The notes: generated from the letters alone by a model not told the origin. A stretch of DNA of 7,005 nucleotides from Paracoccaceae bacterium (GCA_007123625.1 SKKS01000109.1:1-7005); one strand, 5' to 3'. Counted from the first letter of the stretch, positions 1 through 5,964 are shown. Program-made: numbers and translations.

Positions 1-48
1 AAACAGGGATGCCGGCAAAAGCAGCAGGTAGGGCAAGGCGCGCGGCAC
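1..48 (-). CDS. Sugar ABC transporter inner-membrane permease, N-terminal fragment (16 codons, continues beyond the window)
   Basis: Reading leftward from a GTG at 48-46, the first 16 codons give (M)PRALPYLLLLPASLF. This is the hydrophobic opening typical of MalF/UgpA-type sugar permeases, which often start with a short basic stretch followed by a 'LLLLPA' first transmembrane helix. A strong ribosome binding site (AAGGAGG on the minus strand, complement of about 55-61) lies 6 nt upstream of the GTG, so the start is well supported although only the extreme N-terminus is visible. The gene is co-directional with, and 113 bp downstream of, the sugar-binding-protein gene, the usual position for the first permease of such an operon. 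The family assignment rests mainly on this context because 16 residues are too few for a domain call. Confidence 0.7.
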   Translation of the reverse strand, partial: MPRALPYLLLLPASLF

Positions 49-119
49 TGGACACCTCCTTGGGCGGGCGGGGTCATCCCGCTCCCCTCATTTTCTTGCT
101 CTGAATACTTGCGGGGGGT

Positions 120-141
120 CAGGGGGGCGGCAGCCCCCCTG
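120..141 (-). promoter_or_regulatory. Intercistronic GC hairpin between binding-protein and permease genes
   Basis: A perfect 9-bp stem (CAGGGGGGC, 120-128, paired with GCCCCCCTG, 133-141) closes a 4-nt loop. It begins 20 nt past the binding-protein stop codon. On the minus strand, the direction of the operon, no U-run follows, so it is more likely a 3' mRNA-stabilising or attenuating structure than a full terminator. That would fit the usual excess of binding protein over permease. On the plus strand the same stem is followed by TTTTT (142-146) and would look like an intrinsic terminator, but no plus-strand gene upstream of it is visible. Confidence 0.55.
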
Positions 142-161
142 TTTTTCCTTGGCCAATCAGC

Positions 162-1421
162 TCAGTGCACCGGGCAGGGTCCATCCGAGGCTGCATCGGG
201 TGCCCAGCAGGGTGCTTCTGCTTCCTCGATAAGGCGACGCAACACTTCGGCCTGATCATCCAGCACCGCGCGGACGGGCTGGCGGGCCAGAACGATGCGC
301 TCGAACGTATCCGCATAGATCTGGTTGAACTGACCGCCCAACGCCCCCAGCCCCACCGGCAGCAGCGCCGGAAGCGCGTCATCTGCGCCCGACATTGCCG
401 AGATCGCAGCTCCTGCCGCCTGCACCGACGGCGGCATGTCCTCTGGCAGAACGACGTCGATCACCGGAAAAAAGTTGGTTGCGCGCAGCGTGGCGATCTG
501 GGTTTCGGGCTCCAGCAGGTAATTCACCAACGCGGTTGCACCCTCCATATCCGGCGCGGTTACCGGTACGGCAACACCAGCCAGAACCGGCATGAAGCCG
601 CGCCCTGCAGGACCAGCAGGCGCCGGGAATGCCACGAAATCATCGGGTTGCTGGTTGAACGCATCAGCCAGCCGCGCCGTGTGGTCAAACACCACCCAGG
701 CATCGCCCGAAATCAGTTGCTCCTGCATGAAGCTGAAATTGGTCGAGGCCGGGTTGGTATGCGACCACAACTCAAAGAACGAGTCCCAGGCCTGTTCTGC
801 GGCTTCGGAACGAAATTCGCTTACCATCGAACCTGTGAAGGACGGCAGCAGATAGCCCTGGAAGAACCGGTGTTTCAGCCCCTGCGGTCCCGCCGGGAAA
901 CCGAAGCGAGGCTGGCCCGTCGCTTCGTGCATGTTGGCCGCCCATGCGATCAGGTCATCATAGCTCAGCGCCATCAGATCAGCGCCCTCCGGCAGATGCT
1001 CCAGCGCGTCGCGATGCGCGGCCATCACGAAACTTGCCTGCATCCAGGGGATGTATTTCTGCTCGTCTGTGCCAAGTCGACCCAGTTCAACAAAGCCAGG
1101 CGCAACAGTGCTGACATCCACGCCCGACAGATCGGCCAAACCGTCACTGAGCGGGGTGAAATTGCCGTGCAACGCGCCCAGCACGCCAATACGCCCGGAA
1201 CCGGCCTGCAGCTCGGCCTCCAGCCGCGTCTGCCATGGGCCTTCGTCTGCAGGTTCAAAGGTGACCGCGCCGGAAAAACCCGAAAGCACCTGTTCGCGCA
1301 TGGCCTGTGTCTCTTCGATCGGACGCGCCTGTGTGGACCAGAACAGCGTTTCTGCAGCCAGCGACGTGGAAATTAAAGCGCTTGCAGTAGCAAGCAAGGC
1401 AAGTTTCAACTTGGATTTCAT
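162..1421 (-). CDS. Extracellular sugar-binding protein of an ABC transporter (family 1 solute-binding protein)
   Basis: The product is a 419-residue periplasmic receptor that would bind a carbohydrate and deliver it to the membrane permeases. Residues 1-23 form a Sec signal peptide: basic MKSKLK, a hydrophobic core, then a cleavage region around SLAAET. There is no lipobox cysteine. Length and overall pattern match family 1 (MalE/UgpB-like) proteins, including an early 'EEGPW'-like segment (here DEGPWQTRLEAEL), the central 'ISGDAWVVFDHTARLADAF' segment and a 'LVNYLLEPETQ' helix near the C-terminal third. The start at 1421 is chosen because GGAGG lies 8 nt upstream and the signal peptide begins there; an upstream in-frame ATG at 1595 would add 58 basic residues overlapping the repressor gene. 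The gene follows the LacI gene by 31 bp and precedes a permease, so it is probably under that repressor. The C-terminal tail carries two cysteines (APCWAPDAASDGPC) that could form a disulfide. The sugar cannot be named. Confidence 0.9.
   Translation of the reverse strand: MKSKLKLALLATASALISTSLAAETLFWSTQARPIEETQAMREQVLSGFSGAVTFEPADEGPWQTRLEAELQAGSGRIGVLGALHGNFTPLSDGLADLSGVDVSTVAPGFVELGRLGTDEQKYIPWMQASFVMAAHRDALEHLPEGADLMALSYDDLIAWAANMHEATGQPRFGFPAGPQGLKHRFFQGYLLPSFTGSMVSEFRSEAAEQAWDSFFELWSHTNPASTNFSFMQEQLISGDAWVVFDHTARLADAFNQQPDDFVAFPAPAGPAGRGFMPVLAGVAVPVTAPDMEGATALVNYLLEPETQIATLRATNFFPVIDVVLPEDMPPSVQAAGAAISAMSGADDALPALLPVGLGALGGQFNQIYADTFERIVLARQPVRAVLDDQAEVLRRLIEEAEAPCWAPDAASDGPCPVH
1373..1386. 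promoter_or_regulatory. Putative intragenic auxiliary operator for the LacI-family repressor
   Basis: TTAAAGCGCTTGCA lies inside the binding-protein gene, over its signal-peptide codons 12-17. It is identical over 14 bp to the reverse complement of the operator at 2533-2546 upstream of the repressor gene. The core AAGCGCTT is a perfect palindrome with the central CpG typical of LacI-family sites. It forces a TTA leucine codon (residue 16) and an ATT isoleucine codon, both uncommon in GC-rich coding DNA. Its centre is 1160 bp from the upstream copy. Binding is inferred from sequence identity only. Confidence 0.55.
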
Positions 1422-1452
1422 TTTGTCTTCCTCCCTTGGTTCGTTTGTCGGG

Positions 1453-2487
1453 TCACGCCTGCGGCGCTGCCCCATGCGTTTGCCGCAAGACAAGCTGCGG
1501 CTCCAGCAGCCGCGACTCATGCGGCTGGTCAGGCGCGGCAATCCGCGCAAGCAGCATCGCGGCCAGTTGTGTGGCGCTTTCTGCAATGCGGGCATCGAAT
1601 GTAGTCAGCCCCGGCGTGACATGCGCGGCCGCCGGAATATTGTCGAATCCGATGATCGAAAGATCGTCGGGTATGGACAAGCCGCGCGCCTGCGTTGCCG
1701 TCATCAGCTCGAGCGCCAGTCCGTCGGCGATGGCCAGAATGGCCGTCGGCCTTTTCGGCCCGTCCAGAAGCCGGGCTATTGCGCGTGCCCGCCCGTCCAC
1801 GTCGTAACGTGCACAAGATACGTGACGCAAAGACAGATCAGGGTCGCCTTTGGCGTCAAAGGCACTGCGCAACCCTTCTTCGCGCAACACCCGGAATGTC
1901 AGCAGGTCGTCAATGCTCAGTAAGCCGAACCGCCGATGGCCAAGGGAGTAGAGCAGATCAAACGCCTCTGAAAAAGCCGCGCGCCCGTCGGTATCAAGCC
2001 AGCTATAGCCTGCCTGATCTGGCCCGATGCGTCCGTGGGCGACAAACGGCATCGCGCGTTCGCGCAATCGCGCCACGCGCGGGTCGTCGAGTTCGATCCG
2101 GCTCAGGACAATGCCGTCCACACGGCCAGAGGTGACCAGATTCTCAAGATGGCGGAGCTCGGACCCTTCGCGCGGGACAGCCGACAGCAGAAGCTCGACA
2201 CCCTTGGCGGCAAAACCTTCGGTCAGGCCGCTGACGAATTCACCAAGAAAGGGATCCGCGAGCCCCCTGCCACGCATCGGCAGCAAGAAGCCCACGAAGC
2301 CGGACCGTCCCGATGCCAGCGCTTGCGCCGCACGATTGGGAACATAGCCGAGTTCGCGCGCAGCCTGCGCCACCCGTTCACGCGTTTTCAAGGCAATCGC
2401 GTCATGTTGCGCCAACGCCCGCGAGACAGTCGCGGACGAAAGGCCCAGATGCCGTGCCAGATCCGACAGCGAGTTTGCCTTGTTCAT
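1453..2487 (-). CDS. LacI-family transcriptional repressor
   Basis: This 344-residue regulator has the normal length for the family. Residues 6-25 form the helix-turn-helix (SLSDLARHLGLSSATVSRAL), with SATVSR as recognition helix. Residues about 47-61 form the hinge (GYVPNRAAQALASGR), followed by a periplasmic-binding-protein-like effector domain starting GFVGFLLP. The late motif SIIGFDNIPAAAHVTPGLTTF is a family hallmark near the sugar-binding cleft. The ATG at 2487 gives the usual short N-terminus before the HTH; in-frame ATGs at 2505 and 2496 are possible, and none has a strong ribosome binding site (a GGATGGGA-like stretch precedes 2487). The gene heads the sugar-transport operon, so it probably senses the transported sugar or a derivative and controls its own operon through the GCGC-centred palindromes just upstream and the copy inside the next gene. 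The effector is unknown. Confidence 0.93.
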   Translation of the reverse strand: MNKANSLSDLARHLGLSSATVSRALAQHDAIALKTRERVAQAARELGYVPNRAAQALASGRSGFVGFLLPMRGRGLADPFLGEFVSGLTEGFAAKGVELLLSAVPREGSELRHLENLVTSGRVDGIVLSRIELDDPRVARLRERAMPFVAHGRIGPDQAGYSWLDTDGRAAFSEAFDLLYSLGHRRFGLLSIDDLLTFRVLREEGLRSAFDAKGDPDLSLRHVSCARYDVDGRARAIARLLDGPKRPTAILAIADGLALELMTATQARGLSIPDDLSIIGFDNIPAAAHVTPGLTTFDARIAESATQLAAMLLARIAAPDQPHESRLLEPQLVLRQTHGAAPQA

Positions 2488-2508
2488 GATTCCCATCCCA
2501 CCCATCGT

Positions 2509-2537
2509 GATTTAAAGCGCATTAATCTTTTTTGCAA
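2509..2537 (-). promoter_or_regulatory. Candidate sigma-70-type promoter of the sugar operon
   Basis: On the minus strand TTGCAA (2537-2532) is followed after 17 nt by TAAATC (2514-2509), or after 16 nt by TTAAAT, giving a plausible -35/-10 pair that leads toward the repressor start at 2487. An alternative is TTGATT (2551-2546) with AGATTA (2528-2523). The stretch is the most AT-rich part of the intergenic region, and both pairs are overlapped by the operator-like palindromes, which fits repression by occlusion. Neither hexamer pair is close enough to consensus to be sure. Confidence 0.3.
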
Positions 2538-2549
2538 GCGCTTTAAATC
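2509..2549. promoter_or_regulatory. Tandem LacI-type operators inside a large inverted repeat
   Basis: A perfect 12-bp inverted repeat, GATTTAAAGCGC (2509-2520) and GCGCTTTAAATC (2538-2549), is separated by 17 bp. Each arm belongs to its own near-palindrome with a central CpG. The left one is TTAAAGCGCATTAA (2512-2525, symmetric at 12 of 14 positions). The right one has core AAGCGCTT (2536-2543) with TTT and AAA at matching outer positions. The two centres are 21 bp apart, two helical turns, which would place two repressor dimers on the same DNA face. The position, 22-62 bp upstream of the repressor start, supports autoregulation of the operon. Confidence 0.65.
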
Positions 2550-2774
2550 AAACTGATGGAGCTTGCAGTCATCTGGAGTGTCAGGTTCCCTTGCTGCGAC
2601 ATTGTGTGAGTGCGGCACCACGGGAATCAGACATCACAACGCCCCGCAGGTGCAAAGCTGTTTGCGGCCCGCCTCTCCGCTTGGCCCAAGCAATCGCATG
2701 CACAGGACGTGGCCACGATTCCACCTCAAGTTGCCGCGCGCGCACAATGGCCTACTTGTCAAACGCCACTACAC
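2550..2774. other. Divergent intergenic region without a recognisable gene
   Basis: This stretch separates the minus-strand sugar operon from the plus-strand hydrolase gene. Open frames cross it, but they lack ribosome binding sites and give arginine- and cysteine-rich translations without domain character. A plus-strand promoter for the hydrolase cluster must lie somewhere here or just before 2789. No convincing -35/-10 pair was found. Confidence 0.4.
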
Positions 2775-2788
2775 AAGGAGGTCGTGCC

Positions 2789-3712
2789 ATGGAAGATCGC
2801 AAGAAGCCCGAAGCAATCCGTGCAGGCAACCGCAAACGAGCAAGCGATTTTGATCCGCGCCTTCTTGAACTGTACGATGGCTATGTGCACGGCAAGATGA
2901 CAAAGCGCGACTTTCTTGCGAATGCAACGAAGTACGTCGCAACAGGCGTCACTTCGGCGGCTGTGCTGAAAAGTCTCCAGCCCAACTACGCGCTTGCACA
3001 GCAGGTCGCGCCGAATGATCCGGACATCGAAACGATGATGGCGGAGTATGACAGCCCCGAGGGGCACGGCATTGTGCGCGGGCTCATGGCAAGGCCGGCC
3101 AACGCTGAGGGGCCGCTTCCCGCCGTTCTGGTGATCCACGAGAACCGCGGTCTCAACCCCTATATCGAAGATGTGGTCCGGCGGCTTGCCAAGGCGGGAT
3201 ACCTTGCTTTCGGGCCGGACGGGTTGACACCACTTGGCGGATACCCCGGCGATGACGACACCGGGCGCGATATGCAGAGCCAACTTGACCCGGCAAAGCT
3301 GATGGAGGATTTTTTCGCCGCCTTCGAGTTTCTCGAATCCCACGCGGACAGCTCGGGCAAAGTCGGCGCTGTCGGATTCTGTTATGGTGGCGGGGTCTGC
3401 AACGCACTTGCGGTGGCGTATCCCACGCTCGCAGCCTCGGTGCCCTTCTATGGACGGCAGGCCGACGCATCCGACGTTCCTGCCATCCAGGCGCCGCTGC
3501 AGATCCACTATGCATCGCTCGACGAACGCATCAACGCTGGATGGCCAGCTTATGAGGCGGCACTGCAGGAGCACGGCAAGACTTATGAAGTGCACTTCTA
3601 TGAGGGCGCGAACCACGGGTTTCACAACGACACTACACCCCGATACGATGCAGACGCCGCCGAACTTGCTTGGCGACGGACCCTGACGCATTTCGAAAGG
3701 TACCTGACGTGA
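2789..3712 (+). CDS. Exported dienelactone hydrolase family protein (YghX-like alpha/beta hydrolase)
   Basis: This 307-residue protein belongs to the dienelactone hydrolase branch of alpha/beta hydrolases, which cleave ester or lactone bonds with a Cys-Asp-His triad. The triad is visible: Cys198 in the nucleophile elbow GFCYGGG, Asp245 in SLDERIN and His276 in GANHGFHND. Glu118 in HENRGLNPYIED corresponds to the glutamate that tunes the cysteine in characterised members. The body starts near residue 80. The N-terminus has a long polar stretch (1-35), then MTKRDFLANATKYVATG, a hydrophobic segment and PNYALA-QQ, which resembles a Tat-type signal with Lys-Arg in place of the twin arginine; export is therefore inferred. 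The ATG at 2789 is preceded by AAGGAGGT (2775-2782) at good spacing, which decides it over the in-frame ATGs at 2747 and 2591. It leads a run of plus-strand genes. Substrate is unknown; the family is secure, a role in chloroaromatic breakdown is not. Confidence 0.9.
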   Translation: MEDRKKPEAIRAGNRKRASDFDPRLLELYDGYVHGKMTKRDFLANATKYVATGVTSAAVLKSLQPNYALAQQVAPNDPDIETMMAEYDSPEGHGIVRGLMARPANAEGPLPAVLVIHENRGLNPYIEDVVRRLAKAGYLAFGPDGLTPLGGYPGDDDTGRDMQSQLDPAKLMEDFFAAFEFLESHADSSGKVGAVGFCYGGGVCNALAVAYPTLAASVPFYGRQADASDVPAIQAPLQIHYASLDERINAGWPAYEAALQEHGKTYEVHFYEGANHGFHNDTTPRYDADAAELAWRRTLTHFERYLT

Positions 3713-3722
3713 TACGCAATGC

Positions 3723-3742
3723 GCCCGGGTCACAGACCGGGC
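3723..3742 (+). terminator. Hairpin just after the hydrolase gene, possible weak terminator
   Basis: GCCCGGGTC (3723-3731) pairs with GACCGGGC (3735-3742) around an ACA loop, with one unpaired G in the left arm. It begins 10 nt after the hydrolase stop codon. No T-tract follows, so it is not a standard intrinsic terminator. It may partly separate hydrolase transcription from the next gene, or protect the 3' end of the message. Confidence 0.35.
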
Positions 3743-3859
3743 ACAGCAGCAAAGCGTCTTGCCTTACCTGACGGGAACGTGACCCGGGGCAATGTATCTT
3801 CGCGACGGAACAAACGTATTGCGCGTATGGTCAAAGAAACCCCGCTCAGGAGGCGCGCA

Positions 3860-4543
3860 ATGCCGAACGACACCTTCACACGCCGCCGGGCGCTTGCCAC
3901 GGGTCTTGGTGCGGCGCTCGCGACCACGTTTGTAACGGCATCTCCGGCACTAGCGAACACGGTGGCGTTCGATGCGGCCTGGGATCACCTGACGTTTCGG
4001 CGCCTGGCGCCCAACCGGTTCGAACTGCGCCAATCCACCCTGAGTGTGATTGCGGACGGATCGTCCTCGATCCTTTACCGGATCCTGCCCGACGCGTTGC
4101 GCCGGGCCACGCGCGCCGCGTGGTCGTGGCATGTGGAGAGCTCGGTGCCCCCGTCCGATCTGTCGCAACTTGGCAATGATGACCGCAACCTGGGCATGTT
4201 CTTTGTCAGCGCTCCTGCGGATCAGGCTGCCGGTATTCGCGAAGGAAGCAGCATTGCCCGGCTGCTGCGCAATCGTTCGGTCAAGGTGCTGATGTACACT
4301 TGGGGCGGGGATCGTCCCTTGGGGTCCGTGGTGCCCAGCCCCCATGCGCCCGACCGGCTTCGAAACCTGATCACACGGTCTGCGCAACCCGGACGGTTTT
4401 CCGAGTCGGTCGATCTGGCGCAGGACTTCCAAAGGGTCTTCGGGGCGCCGCTGGAAACGCTTGTCGCCGTGGCGGTGTCATCGAACAGTGAAAACACCCC
4501 TGCCCGCGTTGTGGCCCATGTCTCGGACCTGCGGGTGACGTGA
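3860..4543 (+). CDS. DUF3047 family protein with Tat signal peptide
   Basis: This 227-residue protein has no known activity. Residues 7-32 form a twin-arginine signal (TRRRALATGLGAALATTF, ending SPALA before NT), so the mature protein of about 195 residues should lie in the periplasm. The rest follows the DUF3047 pattern as I recall it: a paired-tryptophan strand (AAWSWHVESS, Trp88 and Trp90), an acidic GNDDRNLGMFFV segment (residues 105-115), a VLMYTWGGDRPLGSVVPSP segment (143-161), a VDLAQDFQRVFG helix and a VAVAVSSNSENT strand before the C-terminus. The ATG at 3860 is chosen because CAGGAGG (3847-3853) lies 6 nt upstream and the Tat signal starts there; an upstream ATG at 3719 would add 47 arginine-rich residues. 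It lies 147 bp after the hydrolase gene and 70 bp before the membrane-protein gene. Function is unknown; the mature fold is probably a beta-rich, carbohydrate-binding-like module, which is inference. Confidence 0.85.
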   Translation: MPNDTFTRRRALATGLGAALATTFVTASPALANTVAFDAAWDHLTFRRLAPNRFELRQSTLSVIADGSSSILYRILPDALRRATRAAWSWHVESSVPPSDLSQLGNDDRNLGMFFVSAPADQAAGIREGSSIARLLRNRSVKVLMYTWGGDRPLGSVVPSPHAPDRLRNLITRSAQPGRFSESVDLAQDFQRVFGAPLETLVAVAVSSNSENTPARVVAHVSDLRVT

Positions 4544-4554
4544 CCGGCCCTTGC

Positions 4555-4573
4555 CGCGCGGCGCGGCCGCGCG
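4555..4573 (+). repeat. All-GC inverted repeat between the DUF3047 and DUF2306 genes
   Basis: CGCGCGGC (4555-4562) and GCCGCGCG (4566-4573) form a perfect 8-bp stem with a 3-nt loop, 12 nt after the DUF3047 stop codon. No T-run follows. It could act as an mRNA 3'-end barrier or slow the polymerase. There is no direct evidence that it ends transcription. Confidence 0.4.
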
Positions 4574-4613
4574 CGCTAGCGTCGCGTGACGACCTTCACA
4601 GGAGGAAGGCACG

Positions 4614-5273
4614 ATGCAATGGGCCCCACGCGGGTTGGCTATGGCGAAATACCTGGGCATTGCACTTCTTGCGGTGCCCTTGCTTGCGTTTGCGGCCTAT
4701 TCGCTGCGCTTCGGTGTGCGCGGGCTTGGCTTCGACCTGACGGAAGAAACCTATATCTACACGCCGGGGGGGCCGGTCACCAACGTTGCGATCTTTGCGC
4801 ACATGGTGCTGGGCGGCGCGGTGATGGTGCTTGCCCCACTGCAATTGGTCGGGCGGGTACGCGCGCGATATCCGCGCCTGCACAGGATCACGGGACGCGT
4901 GATCATCACGGCCTCGATCGCGGTGGCTCTCGGTGGACTGTTCTACATCGGGGTGCGGGGCACCGTGGCGGGGCCGCTGATGGACCTGGGTTTCGCGCTT
5001 TACGGGGCGCTGATGCTCGGGGCGGGGCTGCAGGCGCTGCGGTTTGCCCGGGCTGGCGATTTCATGCGCCACAGCGCATGGGCGCTGCGGCTTTTCGTGC
5101 TGGTGATGGGGTCGCTGATCTATCGGCTGCACTATGCGCTCTGGTACAGCCTGACCGATGGATTGTGGAGCAACGAACAACTTGTCGGGCCATTCGACCA
5201 GGTGCAGTATTTCGCCTTCTACCTGCCGTATCTGGCCATTCTGGAAGTCTGGATCAGGCGGCGCGCCGCATGA
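4614..5273 (+). CDS. DUF2306 family six-helix membrane protein
   Basis: This 219-residue inner-membrane protein has unknown activity. Six hydrophobic segments are visible at about 13-31, 57-79, 95-113, 120-141, 155-173 and 196-214. The DUF2306 hallmarks are present: a helix starting with histidine (AHMVLGGAVMVLAPLQL, His63), then RYPRLHRITGRV with His90 at the mouth of the third helix, and MRHSAWALRLF with His153 before the fifth helix. The regularly placed histidines resemble haem-ligand arrangements in small membrane cytochromes, but haem binding is only a guess. The ATG at 4614 has AGGAGGA (4600-4606) 7 nt upstream. The C-terminus is short and basic (IRRRAA), so a cytoplasmic C-terminus is likely. 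The gene follows the DUF3047 gene by 70 bp and its stop overlaps, as ATGA, a small reading frame leading into the ribonuclease gene, suggesting one transcript. Confidence 0.85.
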   Translation: MQWAPRGLAMAKYLGIALLAVPLLAFAAYSLRFGVRGLGFDLTEETYIYTPGGPVTNVAIFAHMVLGGAVMVLAPLQLVGRVRARYPRLHRITGRVIITASIAVALGGLFYIGVRGTVAGPLMDLGFALYGALMLGAGLQALRFARAGDFMRHSAWALRLFVLVMGSLIYRLHYALWYSLTDGLWSNEQLVGPFDQVQYFAFYLPYLAILEVWIRRRAA

Positions 5274-5347
5274 AGATCCGCAGCCACGCTGCATTGCCCA
5301 TTCCAAGGCGCTTGGCAAGCCCCGCGACCTGCATTACGCATTCCTGA
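5270..5347 (+). CDS. Possible 25-codon coupling ORF between the DUF2306 and nuclease genes
   Basis: An ATG at 5270 overlaps the DUF2306 stop as ATGA (5270-5273). The frame runs 25 codons to a TGA at 5345-5347, which overlaps the next start as TGATG. The peptide (begins MKIRSHAALPIPRR) has no recognised domain and its codon use is less GC-biased than the neighbours. AGGCGG (5256-5261) could serve as a weak ribosome binding site. The nuclease gene has no ribosome binding site of its own, so a ribosome finishing this ORF could re-initiate there. It may be a leader-like coupling ORF or pure chance. Confidence 0.3.
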   Translation: MKIRSHAALPIPRRLASPATCITHS

Positions 5348-5964
5348 TGAAGGTTCCGTCCGTCCTTTTGCTGGCCTCCCTGGGATGTGCGGTGGTTGCG
5401 CTTCTGAGGCGCGACCTAGCGGATCTCTTGCTTCTGGCTGTGCCCGTGTTGATTGCCAGCCTGTACCTGTTGGCACGGGCATGGCGTAGCGCGCGCCATG
5501 CGCCCCCGGCGCTGACAGGCTTGCCGGTCATCATCGACGGTTCCAATGTCATGTACTGGGCGGACGGCACACCCCGTATCGAGCCGCTCCACGCGGTGCT
5601 GCGGATGCTGCAAACACAGGGGTTTGCGCCCGGTGTGGTTTTCGATGCGAACGCCGGGCACCTTTTGCTTGGTCGGTATCGGCATGATCACGCCCTTGCA
5701 AAGCTGCTTGGCCTGCACACGGATCATGTGATGGTCGCGGACAAGGGGCAGCCCGCTGATCCGCTGATCCTAAGGGCCGCCCGCGACATGCAGGCCCGCG
5801 TGGTCACGAATGATCGCTTCCGCGACTGGGCCGACACATACCCCGAGGTGCAGGCACCTGGCTTCCTGATCCGCGGCGGCTACCGCGACGGGCAGCTCTG
5901 GCTGGATCTGGACCCCGATACGATAAACACGCACAGCGAACGCCCCCGGATTGCGCGCTGCTAG
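5347..5964 (+). CDS. Membrane-anchored Zc3h12a-like NYN/PIN-domain ribonuclease
   Basis: This 205-residue protein has two N-terminal hydrophobic segments (about 4-20 and 26-43, separated by RRDLAD) followed by a cytoplasmic PIN-like domain from about residue 58. The domain matches the Zc3h12a/Regnase branch. It has VIIDGSNVMYW with Asp64 and Asn67, VVFDAN with Asp100, ADPLIL with Asp138, and VVTNDRFRDW with Asp156 and Asp160. These acidic residues correspond to the metal-binding set that cuts single-stranded or structured RNA in characterised members. All are intact, so the nuclease is probably active, presumably against RNA near the membrane. The ATG at 5347 is chosen because it begins the first hydrophobic segment and overlaps an upstream stop as TGATG; no ribosome binding site is visible. 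The TAG stop lies within CTAG at the left edge of an insertion sequence, so the native C-terminus may have been altered. RNA target and physiological role are unknown. Confidence 0.8.
   Translation: MKVPSVLLLASLGCAVVALLRRDLADLLLLAVPVLIASLYLLARAWRSARHAPPALTGLPVIIDGSNVMYWADGTPRIEPLHAVLRMLQTQGFAPGVVFDANAGHLLLGRYRHDHALAKLLGLHTDHVMVADKGQPADPLILRAARDMQARVVTNDRFRDWADTYPEVQAPGFLIRGGYRDGQLWLDLDPDTINTHSERPRIARC

Noticed and set aside
165..1376. 403-codon plus-strand open frame opposite the binding-protein gene
   Set aside because: Its translation is rich in Arg, His, Gln and Cys with no domain pattern. It is the antisense shadow of a well-supported gene.
1422..1595. Longer start of the binding protein at 1595, adding 58 residues
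   Set aside because: The extension overlaps the repressor gene and is basic and Cys/Arg-rich. The ATG at 1421 has a good ribosome binding site and begins a classic signal peptide.
2311..2335. Further operator-like core AGCGCT within the repressor gene
   Set aside because: Only the 6-bp core is symmetric and the flanks do not match TTAAAGCGCTTGCA. Such cores are common in GC-rich coding DNA.
2591..2788. Upstream in-frame extension of the hydrolase (starts at 2591 or 2747)
   Set aside because: Neither start has a ribosome binding site, and the AAGGAGGT at 2775-2782 fits only the ATG at 2789.
2759..3733. 324-codon minus-strand open frame opposite the hydrolase gene
   Set aside because: It mirrors the hydrolase, which has the full catalytic motifs and a strong ribosome binding site. 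The antisense translation is Cys/Val/Arg-rich without motifs.
3774..3830. Two GGAAC motifs upstream of the DUF3047 gene as an EcfG-type stress promoter
   Set aside because: No CGTT-like -10 element follows either motif at 16-17 nt, so the pair cannot be supported.
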